Shown here piece after piece: positions 9,182 through 21,701 of a DNA stretch of 64,000 nt. Both the position numbers and the translations under genes were made by a program. The notes under the pieces were generated by a model. That model did no database searches and was not told the DNA's origin. It saw nothing but the letters and a program-made list of their open reading frames with translations. Each line of letters begins with the position of its first letter. The first letter of the stretch is position 1. Source of the stretch: Sanguinoderma infundibulare. Lineage: Eukaryota; Basidiomycota; Agaricomycetes; Polyporales; Polyporaceae. The stretch is from contig JAVLRN010000007.1 of NCBI GenBank assembly GCA_032821775.1, forward strand, positions 1,364,001 to 1,428,000, given 5' to 3'.

Positions 9182-12100
9182 ATGTCAGCCGCACTCAACA
9201 CGCAGGCGGATGCATCTGCACAATCATCTGGCACCACCCCGGACATCTCCCTAGGCTCGTTCACATCCACCTTCTCCACGCCCGCTCGCAAGCTCCGGAT
9301 ACCCTCGACTTCGACAGCAACGACCGCCGTTTCACCTCCGAACGGCCCTTTCTCTAAGAGGCGTGCGGAGGAGGCCACTCCCATCTCTAAGCGCTTCGGG
9401 CATATAGACAACGTTGAGGAGGACAGGGATGTTCTCGACACTCCGGACATGCGGAAGGGATCCACGACAGAGGCCTCCACTCCCGGGCGTCCCAAGCGCA
9501 CACGCAGTGCAGGCTCAAAGGGCGGAGTTAACCTGACATTGCGCGACCAGGAGAAGGTACGCTCCTCCTCGCGTTAATCCCTTCCTCTCGTTCCGTATGA
9601 ACTTCATGAATGTGCGTTGTTTGTACGTGCTCTGTAGCACATAGATGCGCTCAAGAAGGAGAACTTCAACATCAAACTGAAGGTTCACTTCCTCGAGGAG
9701 CGACTCGCCCAGCTTGCCCCCGACCAGATCGATGCCGCGCTCAAGCAGAATATCAACCTCAAGATCGAGGTTCAACAGCGCGGCATGGAACTGAAAAAGT
9801 TGAAGAAGCTCGTCCTTGAACTTCAGCGGGAACTGGACCACTTGCAACGATCTGGCGGGGCGCAGTCGCGTGCACGTGAGCTGGAAGAGAAGCTGGAGGA
9901 GCGGGAGCGGGAGCTTCGGGAACTACGGAGGCGGCGAGCGATTGGTCCAGATGACGGCGCACTGCGAGAGCTGGAGACCCGGAACGCGGAGTTGGAGGAC
10001 GAGCTGGAGAGCGTCCGTGGTCTGTTGGAGGAGAACACAGAAGAACTGGAGCGGTTACGGGAGCTGGCGGAATCAAGAGGTGACCATTCATCACTTGGAA
10101 ACGAGCGATGGCGGCGACAAGCGGAGGAGCTAGAAGGGGAGAACGAGGACTTGCGGGCACGCATAGACGAGTTCGAGGAGTTGCTTGCACAGCGATCGGA
10201 CGAGAGGGACGACATGGCGGACGAGGTGGAGGCGCTGAAACTGGAGCTAGAGGATATGCAGCGTCGACGCGAAGCCGAGACCCTCGAACGCAGTCAAAGC
10301 CGCGCGCAAGTCCTAGAGGAGCGCGAAGGAAGGGAAGCCGTCGAGGAGGATCTGAACGCTGTTCGCGACAAGCTTGCAGCTGCGCAGATCGAGATACAGC
10401 AGAAGGAGGACGAGATCGACATGAAGAATCATGAGATCGAGGAGCTCATCGCGGAGCACCAGCGGATCGTCGAGAGTGTGGAAGACGAATGGCGAGGGGA
10501 GGTTGACGAGGCGAAGGGCCAGATGGAAGAGTTGCGCGACGTACGTTTGCTACGTTCTGCCCACAGCCATTTCAACTAACAAACACGCTGCGTATCTCAG
10601 GCTCTTGAGCAGCGCGACACTGAATGCAAAGAACTGCGGCTACATATCGATGAGTACGAAGCGAATGCGGAGGACTTACACCAAAAGTTCGAGGCAACGC
10701 TTGCACACCTGGAGCACGAAGCCGAGGAGAAGGATAACGAACTTGAAGCGGCCAACCGTGACCTCGAGAAGATCAGTAACCAGCTCTACGCGCTTGAAGA
10801 GGAGAACGACCATCTAAAGGAGGAGATGGACCGTGTACGGGAGGACGAGGCTCACGAGCGCGATCGTCTGGAACAGCTGAGTGCTGCCCTCAAGCAGGCA
10901 AGTACCATGTTTAAGGCACGATTTCTTCCGTGCTGAACCTGCTGCACAGAAAGTCGCACAGTTGAAGGCCGACCTCCAGGAGGTGACCGACCTCTACAAC
11001 GCCCGCGATGCGGAGGCACAAGAGCACCGTGTGCGCAAAGAGGAATTGGCACAGCACATCGAGAAGGTCGTGCAGGAGCTCCAACGCGAGCGCGGCGTCC
11101 GCGAGGGCCTCGAGCTTGACTTCCATAAAGCTGAGAAGGAACACGACGATGCGCTTCGGCAGGAGCGGCGGACTGTCGAAGCGAAGGAATCGGCGCTCGA
11201 GTCTGCGTTGAATGACCTCGCGCGCGCGCAGTCGCTGCTGACGCAACGTGAAGCGGATCTCGCTGCCGTACAGACTGCCCTTCAAACGCTGGAAGCTGAC
11301 AATAAGAAACTCGGAGAGTCCCACACCACCGCGCGATTCTCCCTCCAGCTCGAGGTCGACCGTCTCAGGCGAGATATAGAGCGTCTCGAAGATGAGCTTG
11401 CCCGTGCGCGCAAGGAGCTCGACGACCGCGAAGGCAAGGGCCGTGACCGTGACGGCGTCATCGACAAGCTGCATGCTGAGAACCGCGACTTGGCCGCCCA
11501 GCTTGCATCACAGACACAGGCGCGCCTGAATGTCTCAGAGAAGCTCGACGATGCGCAGGCTTCACTGCGCGCGGCGGAGGCAGAAACTGGGAACCTACGG
11601 ATACGAGTCGCGGAGCTGGAGAAGCGCCTGTCAAAGGATCAACGAGCCTTGTTGGCTGCCGAAGCCCAATACCGTGACCAGTTGACTGAGCGCAACACGC
11701 TACTCCTTACGATCTACCAGTACATGGACAAGATCGTGGGTGTCGACAAAACTCCGGTGTGTATCACTCCCGTTCGGAAACGATAAGTATAGTACGCTAA
11801 TTTGGACGGTTTCTTGCATGCGCAACAGAAGAAGCATGGGCAGGCAGAGACGAAGCCATTCACGAACTTCAGCGTCTTTCATGACAATCTGATTATGCGC
11901 CTGAAAGCACTCAGCCAGATTCAGACCGGGTTCGAGAAGCGAGTCAAGGAGACGGAGCAGCGGTACACCGACAAGCTCACCGATATGCGCAAACAGCTCG
12001 ACCTTCGCTGGAAGCAGATCGACAAGTTCGAGGCCAGTGTCAGGACTCTCGCTGAAGCCAAGGCGGCTTGGCGCAAGAAGCTGAGTGCGAAAGAGGGCGA

Positions 12101-12682
12101 GATTGAGGCTCTTCAGGTACGCAGACTATAACGGTCTACTTGATAACGCTTGGTGATTTGTCTAACCTAAGCCTTGTCTACTCTGTGCACCGGTTCTAAT
12201 CCGAACGATCAGGCAACGAACGCGGCGTTGCAATCGCATGTCGTCACACGCAAGGGCAACCAGGCAGACTCGATGGAGATACGGGCCCTCACGGCGCGTG
12301 TACAGAACGCAGAGAGGCGCGCGATCAATCTCCAGAATCAGCTGCTGCAGTCGGAGGAGAAGCTCACAACAGTCAACCAGAAAACTACTGCGGCAGACAA
12401 TAAGTGGGAAGCGCGCGTGAAGGAATACGAGACCCGCTTGAAGGCTGCAGAGGAGAAGGTCAAGAGAGAGAGACAGGGCGGGAAGGAGCGAGCCGTCGAA
12501 CTTGATACGCAAATAAAGTAAGTTTTGCAACGTTGACATGCGGCATAACCCCCGAATGCTGACAGTGGTGCAGGTCGTTGCAACGGCAGCTCGAGGTGGC
12601 CCACAAGCGGACAAGCACGCTCAACGAAATCATCGAGGCTGCTGGTTTGTCCACAAAGGCCTCACCAGGGCCTGGAAAGTGA
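9182..12682 (+). CDS. Centrosomin-type (Cnn_1N) coiled-coil microtubule organiser, Mto1/Pcp1-like
   Basis: Seven exons join to 1,027 residues: 9182-9556, 9638-10540, 10601-10897, 10950-11756, 11829-12116, 12213-12517 and 12574-12682. Residues from about 126 (HIDALKKENFNIKLKV, then FLEERLAQLAP) match the Cnn motif 1. That motif recruits gamma-tubulin complexes in Mto1, Pcp1, centrosomin and CDK5RAP2. A Ser/Thr/Pro-rich head of about 120 residues precedes it, and almost everything after is charged coiled coil. The segment coded by exon 5 resembles the C-terminal Mto2-binding part of Mto1. The protein probably nucleates microtubules at the spindle pole body or other organising centres. I chose ATG 9182 over the in-frame ATG at 9029 because the latter adds an unconvincing 51 residues. 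The third intron (10898-10949) must be GC-AG to keep the frame. Confidence 0.85.
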
Positions 12683-13314
12683 ACACCTCATCGTCATTCC
12701 ACGGGCCGGACTGTTTCACTGTGTCTGGTGCACCAACCATAATTGTTACTGTCGGCACATGCCATCATTGAGGGTATATTTTCCGTTTCGGTACTACGCT
12801 GTATAATTGTCTCAGGATGAATGTCGCATTCACTGTATCGACTATCGTTTACTCAATGCACCTACGTTATTGCAACATCGATATACAGCCCAGGTGGTAA
12901 AATTGGTTATGCCAATGGTTCTGTAGGACATCAAGGGTTTCGCTGGTCGATGCAGTCTGCAGTACGTCCGTATAATATGAACGATTGACCAAGCGAAACA
13001 TTAGGGAACCGGAGTAAGAAAGGAGAAAAGAGGTACTATACGAAGGCCAATGCATGTCGCGACGTAACAACCACGGAGCAGCCCAACCCCTACTGTGGCC
13101 AAATTTGAATGGATTTTCATTGCTGCCGTTTGATGTTTTGGACCTCTGGACACGCATTATCGGAGAAAGGGATCGCACCCCAAAACCAATCACGAAGCAT
13201 AAGGAGGGGGGTTAAATTGACGTCGACGCGGCGCGCAAGCAGTAGAGAAAGGAACATAGCGACATTAAGCAATGCATTACCATACCCTGTAAGCAGGGAA
13301 CAAACATCTATGCG
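12683..13314. other. Convergent intergenic region, no gene seen
   Basis: This spacer lies between the 3' ends of the Cnn_1N gene and NAM9. No frame here has family matches or sensible splice structure. It presumably carries both 3' UTRs. Confidence 0.5.
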
Positions 13315-14418
13315 CTATTGCCTGTTCTCAGGCATCCGCGCAAGCTGGCTCCTACTCCGTATACGCATCCGACGCTTCGAGTACCACTCCCACGTGAGGC
13401 GAACCACCTCCCCATCAGCGTCCCATGGTGTCGGGATTTCTGAATACCCAGGACGAGCCGTCGGGTGTCGGAGATAGATAACAGAGCACGTCGAGAACGA
13501 AGGTTCGAGGTAGGCGGGGATGAAGAGGAACGGCGACGCGAAGGGTGGAAGGTGGAACGGCGTCAGCCCGGCGATGGACGATTTGGCTTTTTTGGAGAAC
13601 GCTGACGATGAGGGGACCTTCTTGTCCTCGGGGGCTGACCTTGAGGCTTCAACAGCATTCTTACCCTGGCCGCCGACATCGGCAGTGCCCTCCTCAGCTT
13701 GATCCGCTTCTTCGATCAGGTCAGGGCTCTCTTGAAGGAAGCGTATTGCCTTGGGATCGACGGTGACCATGTCTCCGGGTGCGAGACGCGCGTTGGGGTT
13801 CGTGTGCTAAGGGGTGTTAGGGGACACGGTAGCAGCAACATGCGACCAACGACGTACCTTCTTCCCGTTCAGCAACACGTCTCCGTGAATGACGAACCTC
13901 CGCGCCTCGTACACACTATGCGCGAAGCATGCACGGAAAATGACCACGTCTATCCTCCGCTCGACCTCCGTGAACATCAAGCTCCCGACTGGTGCCAGCC
14001 CCTTCTGCCTCTCCTCCTCTGCCTGCTTCCGCGCCTTCTGCACAGCATCCTGCCTGTTAGCCCACCTGCCCAACTCCACCGCATCCTCGACCTTCTTCAG
14101 GGCCTCGGACGGCCGAACGTCCGGAAGAGTCTCAGGCAGATACCACCGCTTGAAGATCTTCTCGTTAATGAAGTCGCCGTGGTACCCGCGCAGGAGCGCC
14201 TTCGCCGTCCACCGTCGCCAGTTGAGTGTTTCAGTGTACTCGACACGGTTCGTGATAGCCTCCAGGGGACCACTTGACCGTCGCCAGAGGTTGTACAGGT
14301 TGTGGGGGTGCCAGCTCTGTTCGGCCGCTCAGCACCAGTGAACCAGAAAACGATGACTGTCCATACGTACCATACGAGGAAGCCCCCTTTTAAAGCTGTA
14401 GATATTGGCATCCCGCAT
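13315..14418 (-). CDS. NAM9: Mitochondrial small-subunit ribosomal protein uS4m
   Basis: Three exons (14418-14371, 14316-13858, 13806-13315) give 332 residues. The start MRDANIYSFKRGLPRM followed by SWHPHNLYNLWRR is characteristic of fungal uS4m/Nam9. The S4 RNA-binding domain lies at about residues 133-195, with RRIDVVIFRACFAHSVYEAR then HGDVLLNGKK then the GDMV turn. The C-terminal part contains a fungal-specific acidic, Ser/Ala-rich insertion and ends in a basic, Arg-rich tail (YSKRRMRIRSR). The protein helps assemble the mitoribosome small subunit and bind its rRNA. Introns of 53 and 51 nt are canonical. The first exon is only 16 codons. Confidence 0.93.
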
Positions 14419-15032
14419 GGTTGCGGTGGTCTACGACGGTGCAGACAGCGAGCACCGTGCTGTCGGAAGAGAAGTGACAACGCACAAGAACCGCCCAAGA
14501 AATTCGGTTACACTATTAGGTTACACTGTTTGTGACCGCTGTGACCGTGACAAATTCCACAACGTCGAAGAGATCCTCGACCAGGCACTGGCCTCTGCAA
14601 TTCCTTGTCTGTCTTCGTGGGGCAGCTCCGGTCTGCCAAGCTCTGGTATTCCCCCCTGTATCTTACAACACGATATTCGGTTCCCTGGGAACACTAGGGC
14701 ACTGTAAAGTACTGTATACTGATGACACCTAATGCCATTACGATGACGGACCGTAATGTGTGGCAGCCAATAACACATATCACGTATGGACATACGGTTG
14801 GCTTGAATGAGAAAATACACATCGCATAGGTTATCACTTGCGCTGGAAAATACACTGGATGTTGATTGACTTGGGGAGGGGGGTGTATGCAAATATCCAG
14901 AATGGGAAAGTGGTTAGTACATCGATAGATAAAGAAGGCGAAAGGATGAGAAAAGGAGCAGAGAAAGTGTGATATTTGCGTCCGTTTAGTCTGAATGCCG
15001 AGCCGAGAAGATCTTCGCAGTGTCCAATTTCT
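14419..15032. other. Intergenic region upstream of NAM9, no gene seen
   Basis: This spacer lies between the NAM9 start and the 3' end of the next minus-strand gene. Frames here lack family matches and good splice context. It should hold the NAM9 promoter and the neighbour's 3' UTR. Confidence 0.5.
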
Positions 15033-17598
15033 TCAAACTTCAACGTACTGGACAAACTACAAAAATAAGAATGATACGCTTAGACTTGGAGCGACAAATA
15101 CGCGATGAACACTTACATGATCGTAGGGACGCTTGGGAGCCTCCCCGTGCACAGGGAGCGAATCCAACAGCTCCGGGACCTTCGGATCGTACCTGATGAA
15201 GTCCCCACGGTGATCCGACCAGCCGTCCGTGGGTGACGGATATTGCTTCAGTTCCTCGGGATTCGCAAGCGGACGCGGCGCGTAGACGATGAACCGCTCG
15301 CCCTTATCCGTCACGTACAAATAGTCACCACGGCGGTTCCAGTACCCTTTGCGCGCCATCCGCTTACTCTGGCCGTGGTAGGAGCTCTGCTGGTGGGCAG
15401 CCGCAGCCGCCGATGCCGAAGAGCCGCCACTGCGCGTAAGCGACTCGGCGTACGGAGAGACAGCCGGCGGGCGAGGAAGTGGATTGTGACGGAGAGGCGA
15501 TGCGGCGCGGGAGCGCGTCGGATTCGCGTTGGGCGAAGAGCGGGAGTACGATGGACCTGAGTACGACGAGCTCGATGAGTATTGCTGGGGCTGTGCATGA
15601 GATGAACTTGGATATTCACGCGATGGTTGGTGAGAAACACTGGACGAATAATGTTGAGAAGAAGATCCATGACGCGGCGATGGGAATGCTGAGTTGGAGG
15701 GTGGTGAGCCAACGGGTGAGGGAATGACGGGAGGCGGGATAACAGGAGGCGGGATGACCGCCCCGGGCGGGGTTAGGGAAGGATAGGTGTAGCTCCTCGA
15801 AATCTGACTGGCATGATGTGAGCCGGTCTCGGGCGATGGACGAGTATTGTACGATGGGGACGTGCGACTGGGCGGGGTGCGCGTAGGCGGAGAGTGCATC
15901 GGAGGAGTACGCGTCGGTGGCTGGGGCGTCACGTTCACGGATCGGTCACGATCTGGGGAACGATCGTAGTCCTGCTCAAGGCGAGAGCGGGTAGTGTCGT
16001 ATGGACGAGGGGTGCGCGGATAGACCTTGCCCTCGCGCTCCGACTCGCCAGTGAATGCAACGTTATAGTTGGAATTGCCGACCAACGGATAGCTCTGACT
16101 CCTGGAAACATCTCGGCCGGGACTAGACTTGGTCTCGGTCGGAGGGGTGCTACCAACTACAAGGGGGCTGAGCAATGCCTGAGGCTCCTCGGTGAATGTG
16201 AGGAAGCCAAGGGAGCTGGAAGGGGTGGTCTGTCCAGATGCACTGGGAGTGGCTGACTGACGAGGTACACTGATGCTATTTGAACGTGAAGGAGTGGAAC
16301 GCGAAGGATTATTATGGGCTGGTGCATAGATGTGGCCATGAGCTGCGGGTGTTCGAGACGGGGTACGGTCGTCATCGTTGGCGTTGTGCCTCGAATTAGA
16401 TGGGATCGAGTAATGATCGGGAGTGCGAATGATGTTTGGGGAGAAGGTCAAGTGCATTTCTCGGGAGCGGCTGAATGCGTCGTTGACACGATCAAGAGTG
16501 GAGTGATCCTGGCCACCAGATGAAGTCCTCTGCCGTTCCCGAGCCGCAGCTGCGGCAGATGCAGATGAAGAGGGCACGGTGGATGAAGCAAGGTAGTCCC
16601 GGTATGATTTGGATTCAGCCGGGGGTCGAGAGCCATCCTGGGTGTGCTGTCGTGCATGCTGCGCAGGATCTGAATGCTGTGATGAAGTGGAAGAATAGCG
16701 ATCGGAAGAACGCTGAGTCTCCTGGGAGCGCTGTTGCGGTTGCTGCTGTTGCTGCTGCTGTTGTTGCTGCTGCTGCGGGTGCAGCTGCTGTTGTTGCTGC
16801 TGGTGATAGGTAGAGTAGGATGAGAAGGGAGCAGACGCTGAGGGAGGAGCAGGGGTAAGCGCTTGGTGGGTTGAGCGGCTCTGTGAGGACGGAGGGTATG
16901 AAGTGGGATATGAAGTCTGGGGAGCACTGGGAGTGCGGGTGTGATCGCGAAGGGAGGACGAGGAAGGTGGAGGGGGGAGGGCTTTGTCTGGCTGGTGGGA
17001 CTGGGGATGGGAGGCTTGTGAGGAAGGGGGATTAGGACCATAGATGGAGTTGTTGGCTTGGTCAGTGGTGAGCTCCTTGGGGACCCATACCCAAGGAGTA
17101 TGGGGGACGCCGTTCTGCTCCTTGACATGGCGTTCTGTGGTAGGAACGGGATCCCTGGAAGAAAAAGTCGTGATGGACTGTTGTGTGGGAGAGAGAGGAG
17201 GGTACGTACTTGATATGCATGTTCTCGAGACCCAAAGGATTATCGGACAACTTTGTGGCCCAGTAAGCGGCATCGCCAGGATTGGGGATGCGTTTGTGGG
17301 GGTTGAAGTTTGCCTGGGGGTGTGGGTGAGGGTGAGCTTGGGCGATGGCGGGGCCCCAGTTGGGGTGAGGGGCCCAGATGGGCTGTGCGTGAGGGACGCC
17401 AGGCTGGGGGCGAAACATAGGGTTTGGCTGCCAATGGCCGTTCTGCCATGACTGAGGGTTTATACCGGCGGGGACTGGAGGGGGTTTGGAGTTGAAAGGG
17501 ACAGCGGCGTAGAAGGCATTGGCTTGAACCCAACCGGCGATGGTAGGAATATAAGTGCCCGAGAAATGGGCAGAACCAGGCTGTATGACGTGGGCCAT
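15033..17598 (-). CDS. Unrecognised Q/P/S-rich protein with conserved C-terminal module
   Basis: Exons 17598-17210, 17154-15117 and a 24-nt final exon 15056-15033 give 816 residues. The N-terminal ~130 residues are Pro/Ala/Asn-rich and contain GWVQANAFYAAVPFNSKPPP, GDAAYWATKLSDNPLGLENM and similar well-formed segments. A long disordered middle follows, rich in Ser, Pro and Gln and including a polyglutamine tract coded by CAG repeats (about 16733-16801). The C-terminal ~90 residues are compact: GYWNRRGDYLYVTDKGERF, then a proline-rich link, then TDGWSDHRGDFIRYDP. I believe this tail recurs in basidiomycete proteins, but I cannot name a family. The low-complexity middle suggests a regulatory or RNA-granule type protein, though no catalytic motif is visible. 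Confidence 0.75.
16733..16801 (-). repeat. CAG/CAA repeat coding polyglutamine
   Basis: On the coding (minus) strand this is an interrupted run of CAG and CAA codons, giving two Gln tracts separated by LHP. Trinucleotide tracts of this kind vary in length between strains. Confidence 0.8.
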
Positions 17599-18113
17599 GT
17601 GGAGGAAAAGAGAGAAGGAGAAGAGGGGAGGACGGGGCGGGGGGATGGAGGACGATGGAGAGCGTTGGCGGTCGTCAGAGGATGTGGGACCAGAGCTAGA
17701 AGGGATGTATACGGTAGGAGGTTGCGATAGAAGGCCTCATTCGGAATGTGGCGGCGGGACGAGAAGAAAGGACAGAGAACAAGAGCCCGCACACGAGACG
17801 GCCGAGGGCGACGAGGGCGAGGAGAGCAGGACGAGAGCGAGTTCCGAGTCCGAGTCCGCGTCCGCGTCCAAGTCCTGGCCCGATATAGCCACAGCGCCAG
17901 GCCAGGGGCGTCAAACGATGAGCTGAGCACAGCTGAGCGCTGAGCACTGAGCGCTGAGGACTGGGAGCCAGCTACCGTCACCGCCACCGTCGCCTGCTCT
18001 CCCTCTCCCGTCGTCCACGGTCCCGCTGTCCTAGACTGTCTTCTCTGCCCAGCTCTGCCCAGCTCTGCCCAGCTCTGCCCTCTCTCGTCTTCTCTCCATC
18101 CCGTATCCCTCTC
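17599..18113. promoter_or_regulatory. Divergent promoter region with tandem short repeats
   Basis: The region separates the divergent starts at 17598 (-) and 18114 (+). It contains several tandem motifs: CGAGTC/CGCGTC hexamers at about 17846-17876, GCTGAGCAC/GCTGAGCGC units at about 17920-17962, and a three-fold CTCTGCCCAG repeat at about 18045-18080. No TATA box stands out. These repeats may be promoter architecture shared by both genes. Confidence 0.4.
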
Positions 18114-21100
18114 ATGGGCCAGGTCAACTCGCACAGCAGGCCCTCGCCGACGAATGCACCCGCCACCCACTCGGACCTCTCTCCCAATCCTCCCCGACCC
18201 CCTTCGCCCGCTCGCCCCCGCTCGTCCTTGAAGCGCGCCATTCGCCATCTTCTTTCCCATTCCCGCTCCTCGCTCGTCTCCTCGTCTTCCCCCCACGCCT
18301 CTCCTTCTGTCCGCAAGCGTTGGCGCTCATCTCGCAGGTTCTCAAAGCAGCCCTCTTCTCTACCCGCCCTCTCAGACTCCAATCTCGATGACCACTCCCC
18401 CCCTTCCTCCCCAACTCCCCCATTCGACCACCTCGTTCCCGTTCCCGATAGACTACCCCACTCGTTCCCCACAGATCCGTCCCGGGCTCCCTCTTCATCT
18501 CTCTCTCCCCGTCTCTCCCCATCTTCCCCTCTTCCTCCATCCCCCCGCCCCTCCGTTTCACCCCCTCTCCAAGATCCCCTCCTAGTCCAACCTCAACCTC
18601 TAGATCCCCACCCTCATCCCGTCCACCCTCCTCCACATCCTCCATCCTACCACACCCAAGCCCCCCAAGCCTCTCATCTCCCATCTCTCGCCGACGACCA
18701 ATCCAATCACCTTCCCCAAGACCATCCCACAGACAAATCTTTCGTCCAAGGCAGTTCCCAAGATGCTCAACCCCAATCTCCATCCCCTCAACCCATTCCA
18801 TCTCTCTCCAACTCCCGTCCCGATCCCCCTTCTGATCCCCAATCTCAACCATCCCGCCACTTCCAAGGCCCCGGTCCCCTCGTCGTCGTCCAGGGTGTCG
18901 TCAACACCAGCGATAACCCCGCCCCATCTCACTCCTCGTCCTCATCTCGTCCTCCAATCCCAAATTCCGCTGGCCACTCCCTCATTTCCCCCATCTCTCC
19001 TCCCATCTCTCGTCCCCGAAATGACTCTCAGTTCGACGAAAGGCAGTCCGCCAGAAGTCGTCTTTCCGCTTTCATCCCTCGACCAAGCAGCATATTACCA
19101 CGAAGACCCTCCACCCCTGACGGCCCCTCTCTACCCTCGCCCCAGTCTTCATCCGCTGACCCCCCGCCGTTCTTCCAACACACACCTCTTGCATCCCAAG
19201 ATGAGATCTCCGCCTTCTCAGAACAAGATCCTCCTCCGACCTCAGACATTGACACTCGCCCTCGACCACTCTCACCCGGCAGCATCGATGTTTTGGGCAC
19301 TCTCTTGAGGTACGTTTCCTCTTGCCGCTCTCAATTCCATAACCCCTCAATCCCCAACAGCGTCGCCGCTGCAGCAACCGCAGCATCCTTGTTTTCCCCC
19401 ACCCTCGGCTTCCAACCCGGTCCCGACTCCAATTCACCATCTCTTTCTGCCATTCCCCGCCCTATGTCCCCCACACCTACCGCCGGTCTAACCGGCGGTG
19501 AGGCGTTCGCCAATCTTCCACCCTTTGGACTTGATCATTCCACCCTCATCTCCCACTCTCCGACACTACTCCCACCCCATCGTGACGGTCGCGAGCGAAT
19601 ACGCAATGTGTGGGAAAGCTTCCGCGAACGCCTCGGTCTTCGCCACCCCTCGGCGTCCCGAACGAGCGACGATATCCCGCCCAGCCCGGAACGACAAAAC
19701 AACATGCGGCCTGGTGAAATCATGCTCGCTGAGATGGCCCGAGCTCTCAACATTGGCTTGGGATTGAACGCCCAAGATTCCAATCTGGACCCCCCAGAGC
19801 CTCCAGCGAGCTCGACAAGTCACGAGGAACCCCAATCAGAAGCGCTTGGCTCAGAGAGGCCCATGCCTCCTGAAGATAGCTTCGAACGTTTCCTTCTTAA
19901 CCTCCAGGCCGACCTCAGGACGGCTCTTTCGGAAGACGGCAATGACGTAGCGTCACTGACTCCGGCCGGCGGTGCTCTCGAAGGACGTGCTAGTCATGAT
20001 AGTGACGAGAGCGCGGCTTCTCCCCGTCCTTTCCTGGACGACCTTCCCGTAGACGCTGTCGAAGTGGAAGAGGACGATGACGATGACGGTGACCAAGCCC
20101 CGCCGCTGGAAGACATCTCCGATTCTGATGTCGAAGAGGACGAAGAGGACGATTACCAGGGTCAGGCTTCCAGTCGCACTGCTACTCCGATGCCCTCTGC
20201 AAACTTCATTCCGGCCAGTCGAGTCGAACAACCTTCGTTTGGTGCGATCTCAGGAAACGAAAGTGGCAGTGCAGATCGTGGGCAGCCGGGGATTAATCTC
20301 TGGAGATTATATCGCTTCCAGCCCATCCCCGCGAACCAAATTGCGGGCCACGCTTCGGCCACGACCTTGCCTACCGCCCCATTATCGCCAACCCCATCCA
20401 GTTCCTCTTCCACTCCTTCAGCATCTTCCACTCCACGATTGTCCCTTCAAACCGGACTTCCGTCGTCGTCCGTGTCGTCGGCTGCATCCACTGCGGATTC
20501 AGACAGCGCGGTTCCTCTTCCGGCTGCAGACAGCAGCTCTCATATGGTCGTGCCTGTCATCGTTGTCGGCCTTCAATCGGTGAATATGGGACAAGTTCAA
20601 GGCCACGGTCACGTCCATCCAGACTCTCAAACGGTGCAACCTGAGTCCAACAGGACATCCGCATCGTTTGATAGCGCAGGGACCGCGACTCCTGCGGATG
20701 GTTCGGGTACGACAGCGACGCGCGGCCGCAGTTGGCAATCTCGGGCTGCCACAGCGCTACGGAATCTGCGGCCTGGGCGTAGGATCGGTCCTAGCGCGCA
20801 AGAAACTTCAGACGGGGCTGGCTCAAGAACGTTCTTGATCTACGTCATCGGTGGTAAGTGCTAGCTTGAGGCCGCGGTCATCTTCCTTTGCCTAACAATG
20901 CGACAGGCTACTATCCCCCCAATCATCACATGGTCACCGGCTCTGATAACCTCGACTCGTACGAGGCGCTATGGTATGTCTCTCGTTTTACTCGTCCGGA
21001 CCCAACCTTACACCGTATCTAGGGAGCTTGCCGAGCTTCTTGGTCAAGTCAAGCCACCAGTAGCCACTCGGGATGACATAGACAGGTCCGGTCTGCAAAT

Positions 21101-21445
21101 TATCAAGGCTGCTGAATTGGAGAGTTACGAACAACAAGGCAAGCTAGCATCGAATTGCGTCGAGCGCGTGCGTTCCCTCTTCCGTATGATTTGTTATCAT
21201 GGTTCGCTCACAATGCTCTTCCAGTGTCTCATCTGTTTGGATGATTACTCCCCGGACGAGGACCTGCGTCTTATGGCTTGCAAGCATGCGTTTCACAAGG
21301 ATTGTGTGGACAGATGGCTTCAAGTTGGTCGTAACAATTGCCCTGCGTGTCGAACGAAGGTAAATGGACATGGTCTAGTGCTTGAGGAGCTCAAGCTAAC
21401 CATCTTCCGTAGGGTGTTTCTATCGCAGGCGATGCGACGTATTGA
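18114..21445 (+). CDS. RING-H2 finger protein with long disordered N-terminus (probable E3 ubiquitin ligase)
   Basis: Six exons (18114-19309, 19361-20853, 20907-20973, 21023-21167, 21225-21359, 21413-21445) give 1,022 residues. The first ~900 are Pro/Ser-rich and disordered, with an acidic Asp/Glu patch (about 20060-20155). The C-terminal RING-H2 begins at about residue 968: CLICLDDYSPDEDLRLMAC, then KHAFHKDC, then RNNCPAC. The spacing is C-x2-C-x14-C-x-H-x2-H-x2-C-x10-C-x2-C. Just before it is a conserved lead-in (EALWELAELLGQVKPP and NCVER). The 51-nt intron at 19310-19360 keeps the frame open, so unspliced message would still read through. The protein probably transfers ubiquitin. Its substrate is unknown, and no membrane segment is seen. 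Confidence 0.8.
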
Positions 21446-21701
21446 ATCGTACCTTCCACATTGTGTCAAAAGCCGTGCACCTCTCATTTTACGGACATAG
21501 TTTGGCCATGACGTCTAGCTAACTCGGTCACTTGTCCTTAATTGCCTCTGCTCTTGCCGCGTCGTCGTCGAACCCACATGTAGCACTGTTCACTTTTTTC
21601 CCCTGATTCGAATCGTGTTTCGATCGTCGTCGGACCCTCCCATGCAATTGTTCTTCTCGATCCCCCTGTAGTCCTCTTGTAACCTTGTATATTATGCTTC
21701 G
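21446..21701. other. Short convergent spacer
   Basis: The 3' ends of the RING-H2 gene and the methyltransferase-like gene face each other here. Nothing else is seen. Confidence 0.5.

Noticed and set aside
9091..9501. Long minus-strand and alternate-frame openings within the coiled-coil gene (also at 10911-11474)
   Set aside because: They are shadows of GC-rich coiled-coil coding sequence. The plus frame alone has the Cnn motif and consistent splicing.
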